This document shows, piece after piece, positions 35,212 through 44,468 of a stretch of 64,000 bases of DNA. A model generated the notes under the pieces. The model saw only the letters and a program-made list of their open reading frames with translations, was not told the origin of the DNA and did no database searches. The stretch is from contig NZ_SNWE01000023.1 in assembly GCF_004362395.1 (NCBI RefSeq), positions 1 to 64,000 of the forward strand. Direction: 5' to 3'. A program made the translations under genes and the position numbers. This DNA comes from Salegentibacter sp. 24. GTDB lineage: Bacteria > Bacteroidota > Bacteroidia > Flavobacteriales > Flavobacteriaceae. The number at the start of each line of letters is the position of its first letter. Position 1 is the first letter of the stretch.

Positions 35212-35219
35212 CAAATATA
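35212..35219 (-). promoter_or_regulatory. -7 promoter box of the hutI-hutG operon
   Basis: On the minus strand this reads TATATTTG, matching TAnnTTTG, with a leader of about 40 nt to the ATG at 35167. No clear -33 TTTG is found. Confidence 0.4.
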
Positions 35220-35399
35220 AAAACTAAGCGGGGAAAACCTGCTTTTTCAGAAAAAACTAAAAAGGGGCGTCCATAAAAATTTTCAGATGATCTGCATTTT
35301 TTTATGGGTTACCAGGAGGAAAGCTGAAAAAATCATGATGCTCCCAGGTATTTTCAGCCAGCCTTTTTAATAATTTCACATTTAAAAATATGAGGAGGT

Positions 35400-36455
35400 C
35401 TATTGTTGTTCCTTGAGCGATTTCATATCAATGACAAATCGATATTTTACATCAGATTTTACTACACGATCAAAAGCCTGGTTGATATTTTGCATATCAA
35501 TCATTTCAATATCGGAAACGATATTATGCTCACCACAAAAATCCAACATTTCCTGGGTCTCCTTTATGCCTCCGATCACTGAGCCGGCAATGCGTTTGCG
35601 CCTTCCGATTAATCCGCCACCGTGCAATGGCTCCAGGGGTTCGATGGCACCAACCAGAACCATAGTAGCATCCCTTTTGAGTAAAGCTACATAAGGATTC
35701 ATATCGTGACCAACCGGAATAGTGTTCAGTAGAAAATCAAAAGTCCCTGCCTGCTTTTTCATATCCGCTTCATTCTTTGAAACCAGTACCTTATCGGCGC
35801 CTAGTTTTTTCGCATCTTCTGCTTTAGAAGGAGAAGTTGTGATCATCACCACCTGGGCACCTAAAGCATGGGCAAACTTCACACCCATATGTCCAAGTCC
35901 TCCAAGGCCAATTACCCCGACTTTATCTCCTTTCTTTACATTCCAGTGGCGAAGAGGAGAATACGTGGTAATTCCCGCACAAAGTAGCGGTGCAGCTGCT
36001 TTGGCATCTATATTTTCAGGAACACTAAGTACAAATTCCTTGTCAACAACAATTTCCTGGGAATAACCTCCATAGGTATGTCCGCCCAGATGTTTGTCTT
36101 TACTATTGTAAGTAAGGGTGGCACCATTTTCACAAAATTGCTCTAGATCTTCTTTGCAGGAATCGCACTCCTGGCAGGAATCGACCATACAACCTACGCC
36201 TACCAGATCACCTTTTTTAAAATTGGTTACGTTTTTCCCTACCTGGGTTACGCGTCCTATAATTTCGTGGCCAGGAACCACTGGGTATTTTGAATTTTTC
36301 CAGTCATTTCGTACCTGGTGGATATCACTGTGGCAAACGCCGCAGTATTCGATATCAATTTTTACATCGTCCTGGGTAATTTCCCTGCGTTGAATTTTCA
36401 GTGCTTTTAAATCGGCATCGCTGGATTGCGCACCGTATGCTTTTACTTCACTCAT
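35400..36455 (-). CDS. Zinc NAD(P)-dependent alcohol dehydrogenase (YahK/CAD-like)
   Basis: A 351-residue medium-chain dehydrogenase. CGVCHSDIH and PGHEIIG give catalytic-zinc ligands, CQECDSCKEDLEQFC gives the four structural-zinc cysteines, and GLGGLGHMGVKFA is the nucleotide-binding loop. The pattern matches the YahK/cinnamyl-alcohol group, which usually reduces aldehydes with NADPH; the substrate here is unknown. Monocistronic by appearance. Confidence 0.9.
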   Translation of the reverse strand: MSEVKAYGAQSSDADLKALKIQRREITQDDVKIDIEYCGVCHSDIHQVRNDWKNSKYPVVPGHEIIGRVTQVGKNVTNFKKGDLVGVGCMVDSCQECDSCKEDLEQFCENGATLTYNSKDKHLGGHTYGGYSQEIVVDKEFVLSVPENIDAKAAAPLLCAGITTYSPLRHWNVKKGDKVGVIGLGGLGHMGVKFAHALGAQVVMITTSPSKAEDAKKLGADKVLVSKNEADMKKQAGTFDFLLNTIPVGHDMNPYVALLKRDATMVLVGAIEPLEPLHGGGLIGRRKRIAGSVIGGIKETQEMLDFCGEHNIVSDIEMIDMQNINQAFDRVVKSDVKYRFVIDMKSLKEQQ

Positions 36456-36635
36456 CTCAATTTGTTTTCCTTAAAGATAAGAATCGCAGGCGCAATATTC
36501 CGGGCCCGGTATAGGTTTAACTTAATTTAACTTCTGTTTGAAAAAATCATGGTGAAATAACAGGAAACAGCCTGAGAACGCAGGTGATTTAGAATAATTC
36601 TTTTTACATTAGGGCGAATTTTGAAAGCATTAAAA

Positions 36636-37790
36636 ATGACAAAAAAACATCCCGGTATAAATACTATTTGCACCCATAGCGGAGAGCTTGAAGACAAACA
36701 ATTCAAAGGGGCGGTTTCTCCCTTGTATATGGCAACTTCTTATGCATTTGAAGACGTAGAGGTTAAACGTTACCCCAGGTATTTTAATACGCCTAACCAG
36801 GTGGCGCTTGCCCAGAAAATGGCCGCGCTAGAACATGGGGAGGCCGCTCTGATTTTTGGTAGTGGAATGGCCGCGGTAAGCACAGCCCTTATGGCTTTCG
36901 CACAGAAAGGGGATCACGTGGTTTTTCAAAATACACTATACGGGGGGACCAGTAATTTGATTACCGAAGAATTTGAGAAATTCGGGCTGGAATATTCCTT
37001 TACTAAAGACTCTAAACCCGAATCTTTTGAGGCTGAAATCAAAGAAAATACCAAGGTGATCTATATAGAGACACCTTCCAATCCCCTGCTTACCATAACC
37101 GATATCAAAGCCATAGCTGAAATTGCCAAAAAGCACAAGTTGGTCAGTATGATAGATAATACTTTTGCCTCCCCGGTGAACCAAAATCCTATAGATTTCG
37201 GAATTGATATCGTGTTGCATTCGGCTACTAAATATATGGGAGGACATAGCGATATTTTGGCTGGAACCGCTATTGCTTCTGAAAAGCACATAGATAAGAT
37301 CTTTCAGCTGGCAAAGAATTTTGGTGGAAGTTTAAGTGATTTCACGGTATGGATGCTGGAGCGTAGTTTAAAAACCATGGGGCTACGGGTAAAAGCCCAA
37401 AATAACAATGCCTTGGAATTAGCTCAATTTCTGGAAGGTCATCAGGATATTTCCAGGGTTTATTATCCTGGTTTAAAATCCCACCCGGACTATGAACTGG
37501 CAAAATCCCAAATGAAAGGCTTTGGAGGAATGTTGTCTTTTGAATTGCGCGAAGGACTGGATTTTGATCTTTTTCAGAAGAAATTGAACCTGATAAAATC
37601 TTCTATGAGTCTGGCAGGCGTGGAATCAACTATTTTATCTCCTTCGAAAACTTCCCATGGTTTGCTTTCCCCAGAAGAAAGAAAGGCCCAGGGTATTAAG
37701 GATGGATTGATGCGTTTTTCAGTGGGAATAGAGGAGAAGGAAGATTTAATAGAAGACCTTGAACAGGCCTTGAAACAGGTTAGAGGTTGA
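36636..37790 (+). CDS. Cys/Met-metabolism PLP enzyme (trans-sulfuration family)
   Basis: A PLP enzyme of the cystathionine gamma-synthase/lyase and methionine gamma-lyase family. I start at ATG 36636 (384 residues); the TTG at 36621 is a possible extension of five codons. FGSGMAAVS, YGGTSNL and HSATKYMGGHSD, with the PLP-binding Lys, are visible, as is SLAGVEST near the C-terminus. Lyase or synthase cannot be decided here. The bshB1 gene follows 82 bp downstream, so a thiol-metabolism link is possible. Confidence 0.88.
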   Translation: MTKKHPGINTICTHSGELEDKQFKGAVSPLYMATSYAFEDVEVKRYPRYFNTPNQVALAQKMAALEHGEAALIFGSGMAAVSTALMAFAQKGDHVVFQNTLYGGTSNLITEEFEKFGLEYSFTKDSKPESFEAEIKENTKVIYIETPSNPLLTITDIKAIAEIAKKHKLVSMIDNTFASPVNQNPIDFGIDIVLHSATKYMGGHSDILAGTAIASEKHIDKIFQLAKNFGGSLSDFTVWMLERSLKTMGLRVKAQNNNALELAQFLEGHQDISRVYYPGLKSHPDYELAKSQMKGFGGMLSFELREGLDFDLFQKKLNLIKSSMSLAGVESTILSPSKTSHGLLSPEERKAQGIKDGLMRFSVGIEEKEDLIEDLEQALKQVRG

Positions 37791-37872
37791 GCCTGTTGAT
37801 CCGGGAAAAGTAAGTACTTGGGATTTCCATAGGGTTTGTTTTTTTGGGAAGGTAAATGAAAAAGTAAATATT

Positions 37873-38589
37873 ATGAAACTAGATATATTAGCTGTAGGAT
37901 CTCATCCTGATGATGTGGAATTAAGTTGTTCGGGCACAATCGCAAAAGAGGTGGACAGAGGAAAAAAAGTAGGAATTTTAGACCTTACCCGTGGGGAGTT
38001 GGGCACCAGGGGCACGGCGGAAACCCGTGACCAGGAGGCAAAAGATGCAGCCGAGATACTCGGAGTTTCCGTGAGAGAAAACCTCGATTTTAGTGATGCT
38101 TTTTTTGAAAACAACACGGCACATCAGCTGCAAATCATTAAGATCTTACGAAAGTATCGGCCCGAAATTGTCTTATGCAACGCTGTAGACGATAGACATA
38201 TAGACCATGGGAAAGGTGCAAAACTGGTTAGCGACGCTTGCTTTTTAAGCGGGCTTAGGAAAATAGAAACTATTTTCAATGGAGATAGTCAGCAGGCCTG
38301 GCGACCAAAGCACGTTTATCATTATATCCAGTGGAAAAATTTAAAACCCGATGTAGTCGTTGATATTTCAGGGTATATAAATATAAAAATGGAAGCGGTC
38401 AAGGCATATAAAACACAGTTTTATGATGAAAGATCCAAAGAACCGGAAACCCCGATTTCCAGCAGTAACTTTTTAGATAGTATCAATTATAGGGCTAGAG
38501 ACCTGGGGAGGTTAATAAATACTGAACACGCTGAAGGTTTCACCGTAGAACGCTACCCGGCAGTGGATTCAATTTTTGATTTGATTTAG
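37873..38589 (+). CDS. bshB1: Bacillithiol biosynthesis deacetylase BshB1
   Basis: BshB1 removes the acetyl group from GlcNAc-malate in bacillithiol synthesis, the low-molecular-weight thiol of many Bacteroidota. The 238-residue protein begins KLDILAVGSHPDDVEL, with the HPDDxE zinc motif, and has DRHIDHGKGA. A long active-site segment near QFYDERS is also family-like. No bshA or bshC is in the window. The cysteine-metabolism gene upstream fits the context. Confidence 0.93.
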   Translation: MKLDILAVGSHPDDVELSCSGTIAKEVDRGKKVGILDLTRGELGTRGTAETRDQEAKDAAEILGVSVRENLDFSDAFFENNTAHQLQIIKILRKYRPEIVLCNAVDDRHIDHGKGAKLVSDACFLSGLRKIETIFNGDSQQAWRPKHVYHYIQWKNLKPDVVVDISGYINIKMEAVKAYKTQFYDERSKEPETPISSSNFLDSINYRARDLGRLINTEHAEGFTVERYPAVDSIFDLI

Positions 38590-38681
38590 GGGGTTAGGTT
38601 TTGCAATTATTTAATTTGTAGGTTTTTAGACATACTCTCGGGAAATAGCGGTAAAATTCATTCTAATATTGAAAAAATTTC

Positions 38682-38712
38682 TTTGGGAAATAGCTAAAAT
38701 AAACTACATTTG
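38682..38712 (+). promoter_or_regulatory. Promoter of tRNA-His
   Basis: TTTG (38682-38685), a 19-bp spacer and TACATTTG (38705-38712) give a close match to the Bacteroidota consensus, about 17 bp before the tRNA. This is the clearest promoter in the window. Confidence 0.65.
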
Positions 38713-38729
38713 CAACCGCAATTAAAATG

Positions 38730-38803
38730 GTGGTTGTAGCTCAGCTGGTTAGAGCGCCGGATTGTGGTTCCGGAGGTCGCCGGTTCGAACCCGGTCTTCC
38801 ACC
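38730..38803 (+). tRNA. tRNA-His (anticodon GTG)
   Basis: The anticodon stem CCGGA/TCCGG encloses loop TTGTGGT, giving anticodon GTG. The D arm (GCTCAGCTGGTTAGAGC) and T loop TTCGAAC are standard. A G at 38729 can supply the extra G-1 that histidyl-tRNA synthetase requires. The acceptor strands GTGGTTG and CTTCCAC pair at five of seven positions, with U opposite U at positions 5-68 and 6-67. CCA is not encoded. Confidence 0.93.
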
Positions 38804-38812
38804 CCTTTATTC

Positions 38813-38841
38813 AACCCTTCAGTTCGCTGAGGGGTTTTTTT
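38813..38841 (+). terminator. Intrinsic terminator after tRNA-His
   Basis: AACCCTTCAG (38813-38822) pairs with CTGAGGGGTT (38827-38836) around a TTCG tetraloop, followed by a T-run ending at 38841. A stable 10-bp stem with one G-T pair. Confidence 0.85.
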
Positions 38842-39021
38842 ATATAAATTTTTAGCTAGTGCATCTTATAAGATTCCAGCTAAATTGACCCGCTTTTTGC
38901 TGAACTTTTTTATGGATCCAGCCTATCTCAAAAGCTCAGTGGAACTGAATAATGAATTTTTTATCTTAGGGCTATCAATTCCTAAAATCAATCTTTATTT
39001 TTATTAAAAAAAATGCTACTT

Positions 39022-39795
39022 ATGAACTCTAGAGAAAAGCAGCTGACAGCATTTGATCGGTTATTGACTATTATGGATGAACTTAGGGAACAATGTCCAT
39101 GGGATAGAAAACAAACTATGGAATCGCTGCGACATCTTACCATAGAGGAGACTTACGAACTTGGGGATGCCATTTTGGACAATGACCTGGAAGAAGTGCG
39201 GAAGGAATTGGGAGATTTATTGCTTCACCTGGTGTTTTATGCCAAAATAGGAAGTGAAAGCAAAGATTTTGATATCGCCGATGTGGCAAACGGGATATGC
39301 GATAAATTGATCGCCCGGCATCCGCATATTTATGGCGATGTTGAGGTCGCTGATGAAGAGGAGGTCAAGAGAAACTGGGAAAACCTCAAATTAAAAGAAG
39401 GCAAGAAAAGTGTTTTAGAAGGGGTGCCAGGGTCTTTACCGGCAGTGGTAAAAGCAAGCAGGATACAGGAAAAAGTGGCCGGTGTTGGTTTTGATTGGGA
39501 AAAACCGGAACAGGTCTTTGAAAAGCTACAGGAAGAATTGGGAGAATTGCAACACGAAATAAATACCGAAAATAAAGATAAAATAGAAGCCGAATTTGGC
39601 GATGTGATGTTCTCTATGATCAATTATGCCCGTTTTCTTGGTGTAAACCCGGAAAATGCCCTGGAGCGTACTAATAAAAAGTTTGTCACTCGTTTTCAAT
39701 ATTTAGAAGGTAAAGCCAGGGAGCAAAATAAAGCTTTAAAAGATATGACTTTAGCTGAAATGGATGTGTTTTGGAACCAGGCTAAACTTTTATAA
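39022..39795 (+). CDS. mazG: Nucleoside triphosphate pyrophosphohydrolase MazG
   Basis: MazG hydrolyses nucleoside triphosphates to monophosphates and pyrophosphate and can clear aberrant nucleotides. The 257-residue protein (ATG 39022; an ATG three codons upstream at 39013 is the alternative) shows CPWDRKQTMESLRHL and EETYELGDAI of the first MazG domain and a second set, EELGELQHE and EAEFGDVMFS. Two-domain length is that of E. coli MazG. No toxin-antitoxin partner is adjacent. Confidence 0.92.
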   Translation: MNSREKQLTAFDRLLTIMDELREQCPWDRKQTMESLRHLTIEETYELGDAILDNDLEEVRKELGDLLLHLVFYAKIGSESKDFDIADVANGICDKLIARHPHIYGDVEVADEEEVKRNWENLKLKEGKKSVLEGVPGSLPAVVKASRIQEKVAGVGFDWEKPEQVFEKLQEELGELQHEINTENKDKIEAEFGDVMFSMINYARFLGVNPENALERTNKKFVTRFQYLEGKAREQNKALKDMTLAEMDVFWNQAKLL

Positions 39796-39944
39796 AAAGG
39801 AGGTGAACCCACAGCCTTGAGATTTTAATTCATAAAAAGTGAACCCAGGGCGAAATTTATTGCCTGCTTATTTCAGTTTTACCACCCTAAAATTTTAGTA
39901 ACCGCTTTTGATCGACAAGCGTATTTTATGGAATATTTGAATGA

Positions 39945-40544
39945 ATGAATAAAAGTACTATATATAAGATTTGTGGGGCTCTCGGGATCTTTGGTTGTTT
40001 CGCTGTTGTAGCTGGTGATATAATAGGAATAGCCCTTCACGAGAAACATGACCCCATAAGTGATACCATTAGCATGCTTGCCATTGGCAAATATGGCTGG
40101 ATCCAGGATTTAGGGTTGGATATACTGGCATTGGGTTACCTTTCCCTTGCTATCGGCCTTTATACCTGGAAACAAAAAGGAGCGAAATGGATTATTAGCC
40201 TGGTTATTCTGGTTTTGATAAGTGCAGATCTTATATTAATCGCTGAACACAATCAGTATGCGGGAAGACCTGGCTATACGATCCATCGTAAGCTGGTGTA
40301 TATCCTGGCTGGTTTGTTCCTAATGTTAACTGGTCTGGTGGGGTTTGAACTAAAAAACCTCAAGCCATTTTTAAAAAATTTTTGTCTCTGGATAGCTTCT
40401 TTATGGCTTATTTCCGCCCCCCTATTTCCTTTCATACCGGAGTCTTGGGATGGTGCCTATGAACGACTCGTTTGCACTTTATTAGTTATTTGGCCAGGAG
40501 TAGTAGCTTTTCACTTATTCAAATTATCGGGCAGAGAATCCTAA
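39945..40544 (+). CDS. DUF998-type membrane protein
   Basis: A 199-residue inner-membrane protein with about six hydrophobic helices. The N-terminal helix (GALGIFGCFAVVAGDIIGIAL), a conserved-looking DPISDTISMLAIG loop, and ISAPLFPFIPESWDG near the end fit DUF998 proteins, whose function is unknown. I see no catalytic motif. It lies 149 bp after mazG. Confidence 0.6.
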   Translation: MNKSTIYKICGALGIFGCFAVVAGDIIGIALHEKHDPISDTISMLAIGKYGWIQDLGLDILALGYLSLAIGLYTWKQKGAKWIISLVILVLISADLILIAEHNQYAGRPGYTIHRKLVYILAGLFLMLTGLVGFELKNLKPFLKNFCLWIASLWLISAPLFPFIPESWDGAYERLVCTLLVIWPGVVAFHLFKLSGRES

Positions 40545-40717
40545 GCAGGTCTATGTTTAATTTGATAAAGGAGCTGAAACATATAAGTTGCTGTATCATT
40601 TGATTTCATTCTTCAGGCGAAAATTACACAGGTAAGAATGGGCGCTTAAAAAATTATTTTAATACCCCTTCATTGAAATTAGCATTTGTAGGAGCCAAAG
40701 CACGGAGGGGTTTGAGC

Positions 40718-41344
40718 TTATTTACTAAAGACCAACACCTTAGGAAGAATCTCCAGGCTAGAGAAGCCCAGGTTGTCTTTTATCCATTGCAGGCTCGAGC
40801 TTGTATAGAAAAAAACGTGGGTAGGATCGTTTTTGTAATACCAGTTATCAAAATCAATTTCTTCTGAATAAACAGAGGTCTTGCAATAGAGTTTCCCGCC
40901 GGGATTCAAACGGGCACTCAATTTATGAAATTCGTGTTTGGGCTGATAGAAATGCTCTATGACCTCACAGCAGATTATATAATCATAAACCGCAGATAAT
41001 ACCGTCTTATCGGGATAGAAATAGGGATCGTAAAGCGCTAAGTGATATCCTTCTTTTTTAAGCTCGTTGGCAACCACAGGGCCGGTGCCACAACCGTAAT
41101 CCAAACCGCGGTGGGCCGGAGAGAAATCCTTTAGAATTCGAGAAGTGATGGGTTTCACAAAATCCTGATACCCGGGATCTTCAACATCATTATTATGAGT
41201 GAGATAACGCGCCTTCTCCGTTTCTTTGGAAATATAAAATTCCGGTAATAGTTGAATGCCGCCACAACTGGAGCATTCAACAAATTCCCGATTCTTACTC
41301 TTCCAAAATTCTTTTGTGGGCCCCTGACAAAGAATACATTTCAT
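40718..41344 (-). CDS. Class I SAM-dependent methyltransferase with zinc-ribbon N-terminus
   Basis: A 208-residue protein. CILC and CSSCGG near the N-terminus form a four-cysteine zinc ribbon; GLDYGCGTGPV is SAM motif I, and ICCEVIEHF and LNPGGKLY fit motifs II and III. This layout occurs in enzymes that methylate small molecules or sugars; the substrate is unknown. It follows the DUF349 gene by 13 bp on the same strand. Confidence 0.85.
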   Translation of the reverse strand: MKCILCQGPTKEFWKSKNREFVECSSCGGIQLLPEFYISKETEKARYLTHNNDVEDPGYQDFVKPITSRILKDFSPAHRGLDYGCGTGPVVANELKKEGYHLALYDPYFYPDKTVLSAVYDYIICCEVIEHFYQPKHEFHKLSARLNPGGKLYCKTSVYSEEIDFDNWYYKNDPTHVFFYTSSSLQWIKDNLGFSSLEILPKVLVFSK

Positions 41345-41357
41345 AGCCGCCCTTTCT

Positions 41358-43628
41358 TTAGTAAAGCGACTTGATTTTACGTAATTTTTCTTGCCAAACT
41401 TCCAGTTGTTCTTTTTGGTCAGCTATATTTTTATGCACCTCCTGTACCAGCGGATTTTCTTGATCTGCATTAGAGAAGAACTGCAGGTTGTTTTCCAACT
41501 GGCGTATTTCAGCCTTTGTTTCTTCTATTTTTTTGGTAAGGAAATAATGCTCGTTACGAAGCTTTTTATCATCATCGGCATCGTTTAAAGCCTGTACCTT
41601 ATTCTCATATTTGAGCATTTCAGCTTTGGTATGATCCACATCCAACTTGTTAAAAAGTTGATCCAGGGCTTTGTTAAATTTCCCTTCTATAAAACGCTTG
41701 TTATAAGGGACCCTGCCAAGATTCTTCCAATCCTCGATAAATTGTTTGATTTTAGGCAGATCTTCTTTTTTATCGCCCGTTAGCTCGAAAGATTTTACCT
41801 GCTCCAACATGTCTTTTTTCTTATCAAAAGCTTCAAACTCCTCTTTGTTTTCATCATCACGACTTTCGTGCATGCGTTCAAAATAATGATTGCAGGCTGC
41901 CTTAAACTGTTTCCAGACTTTATCGCTGTCCTTTCTGGGGACGTGACCAATTTTTTTCCAGTCGGCCTGGATTTTTTTCATCAAGGGAGTTACCGTTTTA
42001 AAGTCGTCACTGTCCTTATTGTCTTCAGCAATTTGAATCAGCTCCTTTTTCTTTTCGAGGTTATCGTATTGCTGTTTTTTTAAGTTCTTGTAGAATGCGT
42101 TTTTATTTCGGTTAAACCGGCGCACGTTTTGCTTAAAGTCAGTCCAGGTTTCTTCATTTTTGCTACGTGGAACTTTCCCCGCATTAAAAAAGGCTTCCCG
42201 AAGCGCTTCGATTTCCTTGATTTTTTGTTGCCATTTATTGTGGCTTGTATATTCTTCTTCTGCAATTACCTTAATTTTCTCGATAATTACCTGCTTGGCT
42301 TTCCAGTTCTCTTCGTAACGCTCGTCCATGGTGTTGAAGTACTCCTGCCGCTTGTCGTGAATTTGTTTGGTAGCACTGCTAAAACGATCCCAGATGTCTT
42401 CGCGAAATTCTTTAGCAACCGGTCCTAGTTCTTCTTTCCACATTTTGTGAAGCATTTGTAGTTCCCTGAAAGCACGGTTGATGTCGTCTTCCTGAACCAG
42501 TTCTTCGGCGCGATCAATAACTTTTAATTTCTGATCGAGATTGTGTTTGAAATCAAGGTCACGGAATTCCCGGTTTAAATGCAGAAAATCATAAAAATTC
42601 TCTACGTGGTGGTGATAGGTGTTCCACACATCGTTATATTTTTCCCGGGGAATTGGTCCTGCCACGCGCCAGCGATCCTGAAGTTCCTTGAAATGCTTGT
42701 AAGTGGTATTTATATTTTCTTCAACATCTATAAGGCCTTTTAATTCTTCGATTATTTCCAGGCGTTTGGCCAGGTTTTTATTGAGGTCCTGTTTGAGTTG
42801 CTTGTAGTAGTTGTTGCGTTTTTCCCGGTAATCAAAATAGAGGGAATTAAAATGATTTTTAAGTGGGGTGGAGTAGTGGAAGTCAATAATATTTCCGCCA
42901 TCGGCAAGGAACTCCTCTTTCTTCTCTTCTTCCTCTTCATTAAACTTTGCATTGAATTCCGCTCGAATTTCAATCACATGGTCTTTAATGGCCTGTACTT
43001 TTTCTTTTTTAAGCAGCGATTCAAATTCATCTACCAACTGCTCTTTACTCATGGCATGGTAATCTTTCTTTGCAATATCATGACGTTCGGCCTTGCTCTC
43101 ATCTTCGCTGTCTTCGGCAACCGAATCATCAATATGCTCCTGGTGATGTTTTAGGGTACGGCCCTCTTCAGAAGAAGTTTCTTCCTCATCATCCTCGTGA
43201 TCCTCATCTTCCTGGGCGGAATCCACTTTTTGAGATTCATCCACGGTCTCAATTTCCGCCTGAACTTTTTCTTCTTCCGGGCGGCTCTTTTTTCGGCTTT
43301 CTTCTAAAATGGCATCATCTTCGTCCTCCTCCATGCTTGCTTTGTTTTCTTCCGAAGTATTCTTCTTATCTCCGGCTTCCGCAATCATAGCATCTTCCAG
43401 CCTGTCGTTTTCAGATTTAACTTCAGAGGCGGTTTCCGCCGGTTCTATGACCGGCTGTTTTTCCTCCTGAGATTTTTCGGTTTCAGACTTTTGAGAAAAT
43501 GAATTCTCCTCTTCGCTAGCTTCCTTGTTTTCTGTGGTCAACTTTTTTTCCTCCTGAATTTTTTCAGGATTCCCGGTTGATTCGTTAGAAAACTCCTCTT
43601 TATTTTTATCATTTTCTTGCTGAGACAT
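41358..43628 (-). CDS. DUF349-repeat protein with acidic N-terminus
   Basis: A 756-residue protein (start MSQQENDK at 43628; an ATG three codons earlier is the alternative). The first ~200 residues are a Glu/Asp/Lys-rich, probably disordered region. The rest is a series of DUF349 helical repeats, each with a W such as DWKKIGHVPR or DWKNLGRVPY, ending in coiled coil. DUF349 proteins have no settled function; the composition suggests a nucleic-acid or ribosome-associated factor, which is inference. Confidence 0.85.
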   Translation of the reverse strand: MSQQENDKNKEEFSNESTGNPEKIQEEKKLTTENKEASEEENSFSQKSETEKSQEEKQPVIEPAETASEVKSENDRLEDAMIAEAGDKKNTSEENKASMEEDEDDAILEESRKKSRPEEEKVQAEIETVDESQKVDSAQEDEDHEDDEEETSSEEGRTLKHHQEHIDDSVAEDSEDESKAERHDIAKKDYHAMSKEQLVDEFESLLKKEKVQAIKDHVIEIRAEFNAKFNEEEEEKKEEFLADGGNIIDFHYSTPLKNHFNSLYFDYREKRNNYYKQLKQDLNKNLAKRLEIIEELKGLIDVEENINTTYKHFKELQDRWRVAGPIPREKYNDVWNTYHHHVENFYDFLHLNREFRDLDFKHNLDQKLKVIDRAEELVQEDDINRAFRELQMLHKMWKEELGPVAKEFREDIWDRFSSATKQIHDKRQEYFNTMDERYEENWKAKQVIIEKIKVIAEEEYTSHNKWQQKIKEIEALREAFFNAGKVPRSKNEETWTDFKQNVRRFNRNKNAFYKNLKKQQYDNLEKKKELIQIAEDNKDSDDFKTVTPLMKKIQADWKKIGHVPRKDSDKVWKQFKAACNHYFERMHESRDDENKEEFEAFDKKKDMLEQVKSFELTGDKKEDLPKIKQFIEDWKNLGRVPYNKRFIEGKFNKALDQLFNKLDVDHTKAEMLKYENKVQALNDADDDKKLRNEHYFLTKKIEETKAEIRQLENNLQFFSNADQENPLVQEVHKNIADQKEQLEVWQEKLRKIKSLY

Positions 43629-43665
43629 ATCTTTCAATGTTAAGGTTCTTGAACTTAATTAGGCT

Positions 43666-43697
43666 GAAAGATAGTAACTCCACTAAAATTGGACAAA
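43666..43697 (-). promoter_or_regulatory. Candidate promoter of the DUF349 gene
   Basis: On the minus strand TTTG (43697-43694), a 20-bp spacer and TATCTTTC (43673-43666) approximate the -33/-7 consensus with one mismatch in the -7 box. The ATG at 43628 is about 38 nt downstream. Confidence 0.4.
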
Positions 43698-43739
43698 CAA
43701 TTACCTTTTTTTGTAAAATTAAAAAATAAAAGGCAGGAG

Positions 43740-44468
43740 TTATTTATTCCAGATTTTCCATGCGCTTTCGGCCTGTAACTTTAGCATTTTGGAACCATTG
43801 GTTACCGTGGCTCCCTTTTGTTTGGCAAGTGCCATTAATTGGGTGGTTTCCGGATTATAGATAAGGTCATAAACCAGGTGTTTTTCATTTAAATACTCAA
43901 AAGGAATTTTCGGGTGTTGCTCCACATCAGGGAATGTTCCTACGGGAGTTGTATTGACGATGACAGTATATTCGCGGAGTATTTCGTTTGAAAGATTTTG
44001 ATAACTGAACTGATTTTTTTCAGGGGTCCTGGAAACAAATTTATACGTGATGTTTAATTTCTTTAAGGCGTATGCTATAGCTTTTGATGCCCCGCCGGTA
44101 CCCAGAATTAGTGCTTTTCTGTGGTGAGATTTAAGATAAGGTTTTATCGATTCAAAAAAACCGATATAATCCGTGTTATACCCTGTAAGCTTATTGCCGT
44201 CTACTTTGATCGTATTTACGGCACCCATTTCCTTAGCTTCAGGAGCCAATTGATCTAAAAAAGAAATGATCTCCTCTTTGTAGGGAATAGTGACATTGAG
44301 TCCAACAAGATCAGGGGTTTCCTTTATCACATCCCGGAATTGCTTTAAATTTTCCAGGTCAAAGTTGCGATACCGGGCTTCAATTTGTTCTTTTTTAAAT
44401 TTTTCACTAAAGTAAGACTTGGAAAATGAGTAGCTAATATTTTTTCCAATTAGGCCATAATTTTTCAT
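43740..44468 (-). CDS. aroE: Shikimate dehydrogenase
   Basis: AroE reduces 3-dehydroshikimate with NADPH in aromatic amino-acid synthesis. The 242-residue protein shows SYSFSKSYF, VTIPYKEEI with the catalytic Lys, TGYNTDYIGF and the cofactor loop GTGGASKAIAYAL, ending with KMLKLQAESAWKIW. Its start overlaps the preceding DUF368 stop by four bases (ATGA), so translation is coupled. Confidence 0.94.
   Translation of the reverse strand: MKNYGLIGKNISYSFSKSYFSEKFKKEQIEARYRNFDLENLKQFRDVIKETPDLVGLNVTIPYKEEIISFLDQLAPEAKEMGAVNTIKVDGNKLTGYNTDYIGFFESIKPYLKSHHRKALILGTGGASKAIAYALKKLNITYKFVSRTPEKNQFSYQNLSNEILREYTVIVNTTPVGTFPDVEQHPKIPFEYLNEKHLVYDLIYNPETTQLMALAKQKGATVTNGSKMLKLQAESAWKIWNK

Noticed and set aside
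42798-43154. 118-codon hydrophobic ORF antisense to DUF349
   Set aside because: Product of the reverse complement of Lys/Glu-rich codons; not a membrane-protein gene.
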